Below, one piece after another: positions 39,989 to 48,093 of a stretch of DNA of 64,000 bases. The position numbers were made by a program, and so were the translations under genes. The notes below the pieces were generated by a model, which saw only the letters and a program-made list of their open reading frames with translations, was not told the DNA's origin and made no database searches. The first letter of the stretch is position 1. The number at the start of each line of letters is the position of its first letter. The DNA comes from G965213525 sp965213525 (GTDB taxonomy: Bacteria > Actinomycetota > Acidimicrobiia > Acidimicrobiales > Poriferisodalaceae): contig OZ243889.1 in assembly GCA_965213525.1 (NCBI GenBank), forward strand, positions 2,046,001-2,110,000. Reading direction: 5' to 3'.

Positions 39989-41311
39989 GTGAAGCTGGCC
40001 ATCTTGTCTCGGGCGCCCCGGTCGTACTCGACCCGACGCCTCGCCGCGGCCGCGACCGACCGCGGTCACACCGCACGGGTGCTGAACACCCTGCGCTTCG
40101 CCATCGATCTGTCCCGGGACGAACCCGGCCTGCAGTACCGGGGCAAGCCGCTGTCGGACTTCGATGCGGTGCTCCCCCGCATCGGGGCGTCGATCACGTT
40201 CTTCGGCACGGCCCTCGTGCGCCAGTTCGAACAGATGGACGTGTACACGCCCACGACGTCCAACGGCCTCAGCAACAGCCGCGACAAGCTGCGCTCCACC
40301 CAGATCCTGTCCCGCCACGACATCGGCATCCCCGAGACGACCTTCGTGCGTGACCGGGCCGACGTGCTGCCCGCCATCGACCGGGTGGGTGGCGCCCCGG
40401 TCGTCATCAAGCTGCTCGAGGGCACCCAGGGGATCGGGGTGATCCTCGCCCCGGACACCAAGGTCGCCGAAGCGGTCATCCAAACCCTCCAGAGCACAAA
40501 GCAGAACGTGTTGATCCAGCGCTTCGTCGCCGAGAGCCGGGGCACCGACGTGCGCGCCCTGGTGGTGGGCGATCGGGTCATCGCCGCCATGCGCCGGCGG
40601 GCCTCAGGGGGTGAGTTCCGCTCGAACGTCCACCGTGGCGGATCGGCCGAACCGGTCGACCTCGAGCCCGAGTTCGAGCACACCGCGGTGCGCGCCGCGC
40701 AGATCATGGGGCTGCGGGTGGCCGGTGTCGACATGCTCGAAGGCGCCGACGGTCCGCTCGTGATGGAGGTCAACTCCTCGCCGGGCCTCGAGGGAATCGA
40801 GACCGCCACCGGTCTCGACGTCGCCGGGGCGATCGTCGACTACGTCGCCCACCAGGTCAGCTTCCCCGAGCTCGACGTGCGCCAGCGCCTCGGCGTCAGC
40901 GCCGGCTACGGGGTCGCCGAGCTGCTGATCGGTGAGGCCTCCCAGCTCGTCGGTCAGACGTTGTCGTCCTCGGGCCTGCTCGAGCGCGACATCAGCGTGT
41001 TGACCCTCACCCGGGGCACGCAGGTGGTGCCCAACCCCAAGGTCGATCGCACGCTCGACACCGACGACCGCCTGTTGTGCTTCGGTCGCCTCGACGACAT
41101 GCGCAACCTCGTGCCGACCCGGCGGCGTCGTCGGGCCCGCCCGACGGTGCAGCCCCTGCCCGAGCCGCCGCTGCCCGAACCGACCCTGGTGGCCCCGCCA
41201 GCCCCCGGGGACCCTGTGGCCCCGTCGCCCCCCGGGGACCCGGTGGCCCCGCCACCCCCGGGGGAGGAGCCGCAGCCGGTGCCCCCGGTGCGGGCCGACG
41301 AGGCGCGATGA
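39989..41311 (+). CDS. rimK: RimK-type ATP-grasp ligase with C-terminal TrkA_C domain and Pro-rich tail
   Basis: 440 residues from GTG 39989 (GAGGGAG upstream). The N-terminal pre-ATP-grasp part has ILSRAPRSYSTRRLAAAA. The ATP-grasp core has TSNGLSNSRDKLRSTQILSR, VIKLLEGTQGIGVILA, LIQRFVAESRGTDVRALVVG, EFRSNVHRGGSAEPVDL and MEVNSSPGLEGIE, as in ribosomal protein S6 glutamyl ligase. Residues about 300-390 look like a TrkA_C (RCK_C) domain: ISVLTLTRGTQVVPNPKVDR, TDDRLLCFGRLDD. The last 50 residues are Pro-rich. It adds amino acids to a carboxylate using ATP; target unknown. Confidence 0.88.
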   Translation: MKLAILSRAPRSYSTRRLAAAATDRGHTARVLNTLRFAIDLSRDEPGLQYRGKPLSDFDAVLPRIGASITFFGTALVRQFEQMDVYTPTTSNGLSNSRDKLRSTQILSRHDIGIPETTFVRDRADVLPAIDRVGGAPVVIKLLEGTQGIGVILAPDTKVAEAVIQTLQSTKQNVLIQRFVAESRGTDVRALVVGDRVIAAMRRRASGGEFRSNVHRGGSAEPVDLEPEFEHTAVRAAQIMGLRVAGVDMLEGADGPLVMEVNSSPGLEGIETATGLDVAGAIVDYVAHQVSFPELDVRQRLGVSAGYGVAELLIGEASQLVGQTLSSSGLLERDISVLTLTRGTQVVPNPKVDRTLDTDDRLLCFGRLDDMRNLVPTRRRRRARPTVQPLPEPPLPEPTLVAPPAPGDPVAPSPPGDPVAPPPPGEEPQPVPPVRADEAR

Positions 41312-42276
41312 CCGCTCCTGCCCGTTCGGCCTGGCGCCTCGCTGACGTCGAGGTCTCCCCGGGCACGGCCCACGTCGCGGAGCTGTTCGTCGCCCGGCTG
41401 ACCTCGGGGACCCCGCTCACCCTGCCCGTGCAGGTGCTGCACGGCGCCACCGACGGGCCCGTCATGTGGTGCAGTGCCGCGGTGCACGGTGACGAGCTGT
41501 GCGGCGTGGAGATCATCCGCCGGGTGCTCGAGCGCGTCGATGTCGGCCGCCTCATCGGCACGCTCGTGGTGCTGCCGGTGGTCAACGTGCACGGCTTCAA
41601 CACCGGCGACCGATACTTGCCGGACCGTCGTGACCTGAACCGCTCGTTCCCCGGGTCACCCCGGGGCTCACTCGCGGCCCGCATCGCCCACCTGTTGATC
41701 ACCGAGGTGGTCGCTCGCTGCGACGTCGGCGTCGACCTGCACACCGGGTCCGACCACCGCACCAACCTCCCCCAGCTGCGCGCCGATCTCGATGACCCCG
41801 AGACGTTGCGTCTGGCCCGACGCTTCGGGGCGCCGGTGGCGCTGCACGCCCGCACCCGCGACGGTTCGCTGCGCCAGGCTGCGACCGAGCGGGGGGCGAC
41901 CGTGTTGCTGTTCGAAGGCGGCGAGGCCAACCGCTTCGACGAGCACCCGATCGCTGTTGGCACCGAAGGCGTGCTGCGCACCATGGCCACCCTCGGCATG
42001 ATCGAGCGCGACGGCGAGGAGGCGACGGTGTCGGTGGACGAGCCCCTGCTGTCGCGGTCCAGCCGCTGGGCCAGGGTGCCGGTGAGCGGCGTCTTGCACC
42101 TCGACGTCGAGCTCGGCGACCGGGTCGCCGCCGGAGCGACCGTCGCTCGGCTGTTCGACCCCCACGGGCGTCGGCTGGGCCGGGTCACCGCACGGGATGC
42201 GGGCGTCGTCATCGGGCTCACCCAGTTGCCGTTGGTGAACCGGGGTGACGCCGTGGTCCACGTCGCCGAGTGCTGA
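41308..42276 (+). CDS. Succinylglutamate desuccinylase/aspartoacylase-family hydrolase
   Basis: 322 residues from ATG 41308, overlapping the rimK stop by four bases. M14-type zinc site: AAVHGDELCGVEII (His and Glu ligands) and VDLHTGSDHRTNLPQ (His), with RDLNRSFPG for substrate carboxylate and EGGEANRFDE as the general-base region. The C terminus carries a barrel-sandwich segment (SGVLHLDVELGDRVAAGATV). Paired with RimK and the aspartic-protease-like protein this is a conserved three-gene set; it may remove or process the amino-acid tails. Confidence 0.87.
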   Translation: MTAPARSAWRLADVEVSPGTAHVAELFVARLTSGTPLTLPVQVLHGATDGPVMWCSAAVHGDELCGVEIIRRVLERVDVGRLIGTLVVLPVVNVHGFNTGDRYLPDRRDLNRSFPGSPRGSLAARIAHLLITEVVARCDVGVDLHTGSDHRTNLPQLRADLDDPETLRLARRFGAPVALHARTRDGSLRQAATERGATVLLFEGGEANRFDEHPIAVGTEGVLRTMATLGMIERDGEEATVSVDEPLLSRSSRWARVPVSGVLHLDVELGDRVAAGATVARLFDPHGRRLGRVTARDAGVVIGLTQLPLVNRGDAVVHVAEC

Positions 42277-42330
42277 CCGGCGTCGCAGCGTGCTGAGGAG
42301 GCGACGCCGCCGAGCACGGGGCCAGCTGAG

Positions 42331-42336
42331 TACGGT
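42331..42336 (+). promoter_or_regulatory. -10 element for leaderless alpha/beta hydrolase gene
   Basis: TACGGT ends eight bases before GTG 42345. Confidence 0.45.
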
Positions 42337-42344
42337 CGTGCCCC

Positions 42345-43268
42345 GTGGACGACGAGCCGGCCCTGCTGCCCTTTCCCGGAGCCGCCGTACCCGATCGTCA
42401 GCGGACCGTGCCGGCGGGGGGTCTGCGCATCCACGTCAAGGAGTGGGGCGATCCGTTCGACCCGCCCCTGCTGCTCGCACACGGGGGCCTCGACTTCGCT
42501 CGCACCTACGACGTGTTCGCGCCCCTGCTCGCTGCAGCCGGGTGGCGGGTGGTCAGCTGGGACCAGCGGGGCCACGGCGACTCCGAGCACGCCGCCCTCT
42601 ACACCTGGGACGCCGACATCCGTGACGCCGTCGCCGTGTTGGACTCGACGACGGCGGGCCCGGTGCCGGCCATCGGGCACTCCAAGGGCGGTGGTCTCGT
42701 CATGCACCTCGCCGAGGTGCTCCCCCACCGGGTGACCGCGGTGGTGAACCTCGACGGCCTGCCCTCACGGCGCGCCGTGCCCGACGTGCCCGACCGCGAC
42801 CGGGTGAAGCTGCTCGCCGAGGAGGCCGACCGGTGGCTGTCGTTTCGGCGCCGTGCGGCGACGACCACCCGCAAGCCGGGCACCCTCGACGAGCTCGCCG
42901 AGCGGCGGGGCCGCATGAACCCTCGCCTCGACCCGGCGTGGCTGCGACGCCTCGTCAGCACCGGCGCCCGCCGCGACGCCGACGGCTGGCGGTGGAAGCT
43001 GGACCCTGGCATCCGGCCCGGAGGCTTCGGGCCGTGGCGTCCCGAGTGGATGCTGTATCGCATGAAGGGCCTCGGCCAGCCGCTGCTCGGCGTGCTCGGC
43101 CTCGAGGTCGAAGAGATGGGATGGGGCACCCGACCCGACGACGTGGTGCCGTTCCTCCCGCCGATCAGCCGGTTCGTCCCCCTGGAGGGCGTCGGTCACT
43201 TCGTCCACATCGAGCAGCCGGCTCGGGTGGCCGGTGAGGTCCTCGACTTCCTCGGCGCGCCGACGTGA
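42345..43268 (+). CDS. Alpha/beta hydrolase
   Basis: 307 residues from GTG 42345. Oxyanion motif LLLAHGGLDFARTYD, then SWDQRGHGDSEHA, nucleophile Ser in AIGHSKGGGLVMHLAE and the catalytic His in EGVGHFVHIEQP. An insert after residue 150 with RRAATTTRKPGTLDELAERR forms a basic cap domain. Esterase, epoxide hydrolase or C-C hydrolase; substrate unknown. The minisatellite at 43265-43397 starts at its 3' end. Confidence 0.85.
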   Translation: MDDEPALLPFPGAAVPDRQRTVPAGGLRIHVKEWGDPFDPPLLLAHGGLDFARTYDVFAPLLAAAGWRVVSWDQRGHGDSEHAALYTWDADIRDAVAVLDSTTAGPVPAIGHSKGGGLVMHLAEVLPHRVTAVVNLDGLPSRRAVPDVPDRDRVKLLAEEADRWLSFRRRAATTTRKPGTLDELAERRGRMNPRLDPAWLRRLVSTGARRDADGWRWKLDPGIRPGGFGPWRPEWMLYRMKGLGQPLLGVLGLEVEEMGWGTRPDDVVPFLPPISRFVPLEGVGHFVHIEQPARVAGEVLDFLGAPT

Positions 43269-43397
43269 CCCGTCGCGCCCGGTGGCCGGCGTGACCCGTC
43301 GCGCCCGGTGCGCCGAGGTGACCCGTCGTGCTCGGCGGGCCGGGGCGACCCGTCGCGCCTGGTGGGCCGGCGTGACCCGGCGGGCCCAGGTGATGCG
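43265..43397. repeat. About five units of a 26-27-bp minisatellite
   Basis: Imperfect units begin at 43265, 43291, 43318, 43345 and 43372, each starting with G(T/C)GACCCG(T/G)CG. The array fills the entire gap between two alpha/beta hydrolase genes. It could be a slipped-strand product. Confidence 0.75.
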
Positions 43398-44057
43398 ATG
43401 AGCCTGCGGTGGTTGACCCATCTGCGCGTCGAGCTGGCCCTCCACGAGCTGCGCGGCGGCGAGGGCCGCCCGTTGCTCGTCCTGCACGGCCTCGGCGAGC
43501 GGACGCCGCCCGAGGTGCCGACCTGGATCGGCGACGCCTGGCCGGGGCCGGTGGTCGGACTCGACTTCACCGGCCACGGTCTGTCGACGGTGCCCGTCGG
43601 CGGCGGCTACGGCGCCGAGGCGTTGCTGGGTGACGCTGACGCCGTGATCGCCGAGCTGGGTGAGGTGACCGTGGTCGGGCGGGGCTTGGGTGCCTACATC
43701 GCCCTGCTGCTGGCCGGAGCGCGCCCCGGTGAGGTGCTCGGTGCGGCCCTGATGGACGGACCCGGTCTCATGGGCGGCGGTACGGGCCCAGGTGTCAGCC
43801 CCGTCGCCCACGTGCCACCCGGACCGCACCTCCCTCCCGATCCGTACGCCCTCGTCGAGCTGGGTCGAGACCTGCGTCCGCCCGACTACGCCGAGCTGTT
43901 CGCCCGCCAGGCCGTCGAGCTCTCCCCGCTCGACCACCCCCTCACCGTGCTCGCCGGTCTGCGCCCGCCGTGGCTGCAAGCCGTCGTCGACACCCACGGC
44001 GTGGTCACCGCCACCGCGCTGTCCGAGGTGCTCGGCACCTACGCCTCGTTGCCGTGA
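43398..44057 (+). CDS. Alpha/beta-hydrolase-fold protein lacking the nucleophile Ser
   Basis: 219 residues from ATG 43398. LLVLHGLGERTPPEV (oxyanion region) and GLDFTGHGLSTVPVGGG fit the fold, but the nucleophile elbow is VVGRGLGAYIALLLAG, with Gly replacing the Ser of G-x-S-x-G, and no C-terminal catalytic His motif is seen. It is also shorter than its neighbour (307 residues). Probably a non-catalytic member or a partner protein, unless a different residue acts. It follows the neighbour through a minisatellite. Confidence 0.7.
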   Translation: MSLRWLTHLRVELALHELRGGEGRPLLVLHGLGERTPPEVPTWIGDAWPGPVVGLDFTGHGLSTVPVGGGYGAEALLGDADAVIAELGEVTVVGRGLGAYIALLLAGARPGEVLGAALMDGPGLMGGGTGPGVSPVAHVPPGPHLPPDPYALVELGRDLRPPDYAELFARQAVELSPLDHPLTVLAGLRPPWLQAVVDTHGVVTATALSEVLGTYASLP

Positions 44058-44113
44058 GCCCCGATGTCAGGCTCTGTCACCCAGCCGGCGTGGTGGCCCG
44101 CCTCGCCCGTGAT

Positions 44114-44240
44114 CTCACCCGCCCTCGTCGTCCTCGACTCGCTCGTTCGCTGACACGGCCACGTCGTCCTCGACTTGCTCGTGAGCTCACCCGCCCTCGT
44201 CGTCCTCGACTTGCTCGTTCGCTGACACGGCCACGTTCTG
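44114..44240. repeat. 36-bp-period tandem repeat, about 3.5 units
   Basis: CGTCGTCCTCGACT recurs at 44126, 44162 and 44198, exactly 36 bases apart. Two tail variants alternate (one with GCTGACACGGCCA, one with GTGAGCTCACC), giving a 72-base higher-order unit. It fills most of the gap before the phosphatase gene. Confidence 0.8.
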
Positions 44241-44290
44241 TCCCCGCTGTGCCGGCGCGTCGAAGGCGCCCCCATCTCAGGAGCTGACCA

Positions 44291-45016
44291 GTGCCCGACG
44301 CCCGGACCTACCCCCAGTCCCGCTTCGCCCGCCCCCCGGGCGCCACCGAGCTGCTCGTCATCCGTCACGGCGAGTCGGCGCCCGCTGACCCTGCGCGGCC
44401 CTTCGAGCTCGTCGACGGTCACGGTGACCCCGCGCTGTCTCCGGAGGGTCGTACCCAGGCCGAGGCGCTGGGCGAACGGCTGGCGGACGAGCCGATCGCC
44501 GCCATCTACGTCACCAAGCTGCGCCGCACCCACGAGACGGCGGCGCCGTTGGCGGCTCGGCTGGGGCTGGAGCCCACCCTCGAGGCCGACCTCCACGAGG
44601 TGCACCTCGGCGAGTGGGAGGGCGGGTTGTTCCGTCACCACGCCGCCGAGGGCCACCCCGCGTACCTGCAGATGCACCGGGAGCAGCGGTGGGACGTGAT
44701 CCCCGGCGCCGAGGGCCGCGATGCGTTCCGGGCCAGGGTGTGGCGGGGGTTCTGTCGCATCGCCGACGCCCATCCCGACGACCAGGTCGCCGTCGTGGTG
44801 CACGGCGGGGTCATCGGCGCGCTGCTGTCCCAGGCGACCGGGGCGAGCGACTTCGCCTTCAACGGCGCCGACAACGCCTCGATCCACCACATCGTCCGCA
44901 TCCCCGTCGGTTCGCTGCCCCATGACCCCGCAGCCGAACGGTGGGTGCTGCGCCGCTACAACGACACCACCCACCTCCGGCGCCACTTCACCACCGCTCC
45001 CGAGGTGGCCACCTGA
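44291..45016 (+). CDS. Histidine phosphatase-family (phosphoglycerate mutase-like) protein
   Basis: 241 residues from GTG 44291 (CAGGAG upstream). The catalytic RHGES lies in LLVIRHGESAPAD near residue 25. Further: LSPEGRTQAEALGERLA, IYVTKLRRTHETAAPLAARL with the second Arg-His, EVHLGEWEGGLF and VVVHGGVIGALLS with the second catalytic His. All residues of the 2H-phosphatase superfamily are present. Substrate could be a small phosphoester; many are broad. Intact. Confidence 0.9.
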   Translation: MPDARTYPQSRFARPPGATELLVIRHGESAPADPARPFELVDGHGDPALSPEGRTQAEALGERLADEPIAAIYVTKLRRTHETAAPLAARLGLEPTLEADLHEVHLGEWEGGLFRHHAAEGHPAYLQMHREQRWDVIPGAEGRDAFRARVWRGFCRIADAHPDDQVAVVVHGGVIGALLSQATGASDFAFNGADNASIHHIVRIPVGSLPHDPAAERWVLRRYNDTTHLRRHFTTAPEVAT

Positions 45017-45179
45017 GGCGTCGCCTGGCGGAGCTCACCGCCGGGGTCGCAGCCGACCATCGACACCCGAAGGGCCGCCCGACCAGTGCCGCCGGTTCGT
45101 CGGTCGTGCGGGCGTCGGGCAGCGGGCTTCGCCGAGATCGCCGGCACGGGGCCCGGCCCGGCATGACACACCCCGTTTC

Positions 45180-45185
45180 TAGGCT
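45180..45185 (+). promoter_or_regulatory. -10 element for leaderless DUF222-HNH gene, copy 1
   Basis: TAGGCT ends six bases before ATG 45192. The preceding ATGACACACCCC is shared with copy 2 at 55591, so the promoter belongs to the repeat unit. Confidence 0.6.
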
Positions 45186-45191
45186 GAACAC

Positions 45192-46472
45192 ATGTTCGAT
45201 CGGGGTGGGCCGGCGGGGGTGTGTGACCGGGTGTCAGATGCTGCCGTGGATGCTGAGGCGGCCCAACGGGACCTGACCGCCGGGGTCGTCGACCTGGTCC
45301 GCTCGGGCGCTCATGAGATCGACGGGGCCCGTTCGGCGGTGCGCTGGCTGATCCTGCGCTGCGGCCTCGGCGAACGTGACGCCCGCCGCCTGGTCCGCCG
45401 GGCCCGCCTGCTGTTGGGCGTGCCCGTGGTGGCCGACCGGTTCGATGCGGGCCGGCTGGGGGTGGCGACGCTCGACGTGCTCGCCGGCGCGGTCACCCCC
45501 GAACGCGTCGATGTGGCCTGCCGTGACGCCGCCGTGCTCTGTGACGCCGCCGAAGCCGCAGATGTGGCCGGGTTCGAGTTGGTGATGCGCCGCTGGGTCA
45601 CCCTCGCCGACGACGACCTCGCCTGCGTCGACTCGGCGGCGGTCTACGACGGGCGGTACTGCTACGCGTCGCGGAGCCTGTTCGGCAGCCTCGAGCTCGT
45701 CGCCCGGGTGGGAGCCGACCAGGCCGAGGTGATCATCGACGCCCTCGACACCCACACCCGCCCCGACCGATCCGACGAGCACCGCCGACCCGCCCAACGA
45801 CGCGCCGACGCCCTGGTCGACACCTGCCACCGCGCCCTCACCGCCGGTGACATCAGATGGGCGAGCACCGCCAACACCGGCGCAGGCACCGACGACGAGA
45901 CACCCGCCAACACCGCCGCAGGCGGCGACGGCGAGACGCCCGCCGACACCGGCGCAGGTGGCGACGGCCACCTTGAACCAACCTCGACGAACGGGACCCG
46001 TGCGGCCGGTCGCCGCGAGCACGTCGTGGTCGTCACCGCTGAGGTGCTCACCACCCCCAGCACCCTGCGACCCTTTGACCCTCACACACGCTGTGACCTC
46101 AACGGTACCCCCACCACCCGAAACCGGGCCCGACGCCTCGCCTGTCACCACCCCGTCACCGGCGCAACGGTCAACAACAGCGAGGTGCTCGATCTCGGAC
46201 GCAGCCGACGCCTCCCTGGCCGGGCGATCCGACGGGCCATGGCCGCCCGCTCAGCGACCTGTGAGATCGGCGACTGCGACACCACCTGGTCACACTGCGA
46301 CGCCCACCACCTCACCCACTGGGCCGACGGTGGTGAGACGAGCCTCGACAACCTCCGATGGGCGTGCCCACACCACCACTGGCTCCTCCACGACGGCGGC
46401 TGGACCACCCGCACCGAACCCGACGGCCGCCTCACCCTCGTCCGACCCGACGGCACCCCCCAACGCGAGTGA
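45192..46472 (+). CDS. DUF222-HNH endonuclease family protein, copy 1 (13E12-like)
   Basis: 426 residues from ATG 45192. DUF222 helical part from about residue 20 (VRSGAHEIDGARSAVRWLIL, RDARRLVRRARLLLGVPVVA), a T/G/D low-complexity linker near 220-255 (NTGAGTDDETPANTAAGG), then the HNH domain near 350-410: CEIGDCDTTWSHCDAHHLTH and WACPHHHWLLHDGGW. All HNH histidines are present. This is the repeat-gene family called REP13E12 in mycobacteria. Near-identical to 55620-56894. Function of the family is not established. Confidence 0.9.
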   Translation: MFDRGGPAGVCDRVSDAAVDAEAAQRDLTAGVVDLVRSGAHEIDGARSAVRWLILRCGLGERDARRLVRRARLLLGVPVVADRFDAGRLGVATLDVLAGAVTPERVDVACRDAAVLCDAAEAADVAGFELVMRRWVTLADDDLACVDSAAVYDGRYCYASRSLFGSLELVARVGADQAEVIIDALDTHTRPDRSDEHRRPAQRRADALVDTCHRALTAGDIRWASTANTGAGTDDETPANTAAGGDGETPADTGAGGDGHLEPTSTNGTRAAGRREHVVVVTAEVLTTPSTLRPFDPHTRCDLNGTPTTRNRARRLACHHPVTGATVNNSEVLDLGRSRRLPGRAIRRAMAARSATCEIGDCDTTWSHCDAHHLTHWADGGETSLDNLRWACPHHHWLLHDGGWTTRTEPDGRLTLVRPDGTPQRE

Positions 46473-46766
46473 CCGTCCCTCGGCCTCGACCCCCCGGCAG
46501 CTGACTGCCGACCGACGCTGCAGTGTCGCTTCCCTTGCGCGAACACGCCCTACTCGGGCGTGCCCCCCGGCGCGCCCGGGCGGCGCGCCCGTCAGTGGTT
46601 CCTGCGATCGATGCTGCATCGTCAGGCAAGGTCGACCTCACCCTTCCGTTCGGTAGTGGACCGTGAGCTCACCGTGCAGTTGCTTCGTGGCGTCACCGAT
46701 CGCGCCTCCGCAGTCGAACCGACGCCGTCGCTAACGTCGCTTCCACGCCAGCACCGGAAGGACGTC
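46473..46766. other. 294-base intergenic region
   Basis: Holds a small hairpin (46495-46510: CGGCAG, CTGA, CTGCCG) after the HNH gene that could end its transcript, and a likely -10 (TAACGT, 46732-46737) with a GGAAGGA ribosome site for the TauD gene. No other conserved element was seen. Confidence 0.5.
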
Positions 46767-47579
46767 ATGGCCATCACCGTCGAACCGCTCACCGCCACCA
46801 TCGGGGCCGAGGTCGGCGGCGTCGACCTCGGCGACGTGGACGGCGACACCTTCGAGGCGTTGCGCAAGGCCTTCATCGACCACAAGGTCCTGGTGTTCAG
46901 GGACCAGCACCTCAGCATCGACGAGCACATCGCCTTCGGTCGACGCTGGGGCGACCTGGAGGTCCACCCGTTCGCCCCGGGCGTGGAGGACCAACCCGAG
47001 ATCGTCGTGGTGGAGTCCACCCCCGAACGCACCTACGCCGCCGATCGCTGGCACTCCGACGTCACGTGGCGCCCCGAGCCGTCCCTCGGGTCGATCCTGC
47101 GGGCGCGGGTCGTGCCCCCGGTCGGCGGCGACACCCTCTGGGCCGACGCCTGCAGCGCCTATGACCGCCTCGATGACGACTGGAAGGCCCGCATCGACGA
47201 CAAGATCGCAGTCCACGATTTCACCCGAGTGTTCGGCGGCCGGCTCGACGCCGACGAGCTGGCCCGCAAGCGCGCCGAGCACCCGCCGGTCCGCCACCCG
47301 GTGGTGCGCACCCACCCCGAGACCGGCGCCCGGGGCATCTACACCAACCGGGCGTTCACCAGCCACATCGCTGACGTCGACGCCGACGAGTCCGAGGCCA
47401 TCCTCGACCACCTCGAGCGGGCCATGGCCGACCCGAACGTGCAGTGCCGCCTCCGCTGGCAGGTCGACACCGTCGCCATGTGGGACAACCGCTGCACCCA
47501 GCACTTCGCCACCAACGACTTCTGGCCCGCCCACCGCAGGATGGAGCGCGTCACCATCGTCGGGGACCGCCCCCGCTGA
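46767..47579 (+). CDS. TauD/TfdA-family 2-oxoglutarate dioxygenase
   Basis: 270 residues from ATG 46767. Fe(II) site RWHSDVTWRPEPS (His-x-Asp) and the distal His plus 2-oxoglutarate Arg in RCTQHFATNDFWPAHRRMER. ITVEPLTATIGAEVGGVDL and FRDQHLSIDEHIAFGRRWG are the typical start, and RVVPPVGGDTLWADACSAYD the core. It may oxidise taurine, an alkyl sulfonate, sulfate ester or other organic acid; no transport genes are alongside, so the substrate is open. Intact and full length. Confidence 0.9.
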   Translation: MAITVEPLTATIGAEVGGVDLGDVDGDTFEALRKAFIDHKVLVFRDQHLSIDEHIAFGRRWGDLEVHPFAPGVEDQPEIVVVESTPERTYAADRWHSDVTWRPEPSLGSILRARVVPPVGGDTLWADACSAYDRLDDDWKARIDDKIAVHDFTRVFGGRLDADELARKRAEHPPVRHPVVRTHPETGARGIYTNRAFTSHIADVDADESEAILDHLERAMADPNVQCRLRWQVDTVAMWDNRCTQHFATNDFWPAHRRMERVTIVGDRPR

Positions 47580-47637
47580 CATCAGCCTGCCGCCACGCCG
47601 GCGTCGCGCTGGCGCAGCGCCGGCGCCCTCCAGGTGG

Positions 47638-48093
47638 CTACGGCTGCGGACCGGCGTTCAGCAGGTGCGCCGAGGCCATCTCGAAGTAGGCGAGCAGCCG
47701 GTCCCGCACCTCGGCCCCGCCGTCGGCCAGGTCAGCCAGCTCGGCGGTGACGACCGACTCGACCGCCGTGGTCATGGCCGCCATCCACGCCGCCCGCTCG
47801 TCGGGCCCGATCGAGAACCCGGCGTGACGCATCCGCAGCCGGGGGTGGCCCTTGCGCTCGCTGTAGACCGGCGGCCCGCCCCAGTACTGGGCCAGGAACT
47901 CGGCCAGGTCACGCCGCGACTCCTCGAGCTTCTCCGGGTAGAGGGGCCGCAGCCGCGGTTCGTGCGCGACCCCGTCGTAGAAGGCATCGACGAGCCGGAC
48001 GAAGAACTCGTCACCCACCACCTCGTGCACGCTCACCCCGGCACCCGCACCGGCAGCAGCACCCTCGCCTGCACCCGCCCTCAGCTCCGTCAC
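47638..48093 (-). CDS. glbO: Group II truncated haemoglobin (GlbO-like)
   Basis: 151 residues from GTG 48093 (GTGA overlap with the VOC gene); a later GTG would remove an Ala/Gly-rich head of about 20 residues. Core: FFVRLVDAFYDGVAHEPRLR, LYPEKLEESRRDLAEFLAQY, YWGGPPVYSERKGHPRLRMR and HAGFSIGPDERAAWMAAM. The Tyr-Trp-Gly-Gly-Pro and the His of MRHAGF (proximal ligand) are characteristic of trHbO. Probably handles oxygen or NO. Converges on the TauD gene. Confidence 0.93.
   Translation of the reverse strand: MTELRAGAGEGAAAGAGAGVSVHEVVGDEFFVRLVDAFYDGVAHEPRLRPLYPEKLEESRRDLAEFLAQYWGGPPVYSERKGHPRLRMRHAGFSIGPDERAAWMAAMTTAVESVVTAELADLADGGAEVRDRLLAYFEMASAHLLNAGPQP

Noticed and set aside
44039..44986. 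Minus-strand 315-residue frame with Ser-Arg-Thr repeats
   Set aside because: The repeats come from the 36-base DNA array and the rest is antisense to the histidine phosphatase.
46560..46766. N-terminal extension of the TauD gene
   Set aside because: The extra 69 residues look non-coding, whereas ATG 46767 has GGAAGGA and begins at the family start.
47580..47637. GC-rich palindromes between TauD and globin genes as a terminator
   Set aside because: Several short self-complementary GC words overlap and no single stem stands out.
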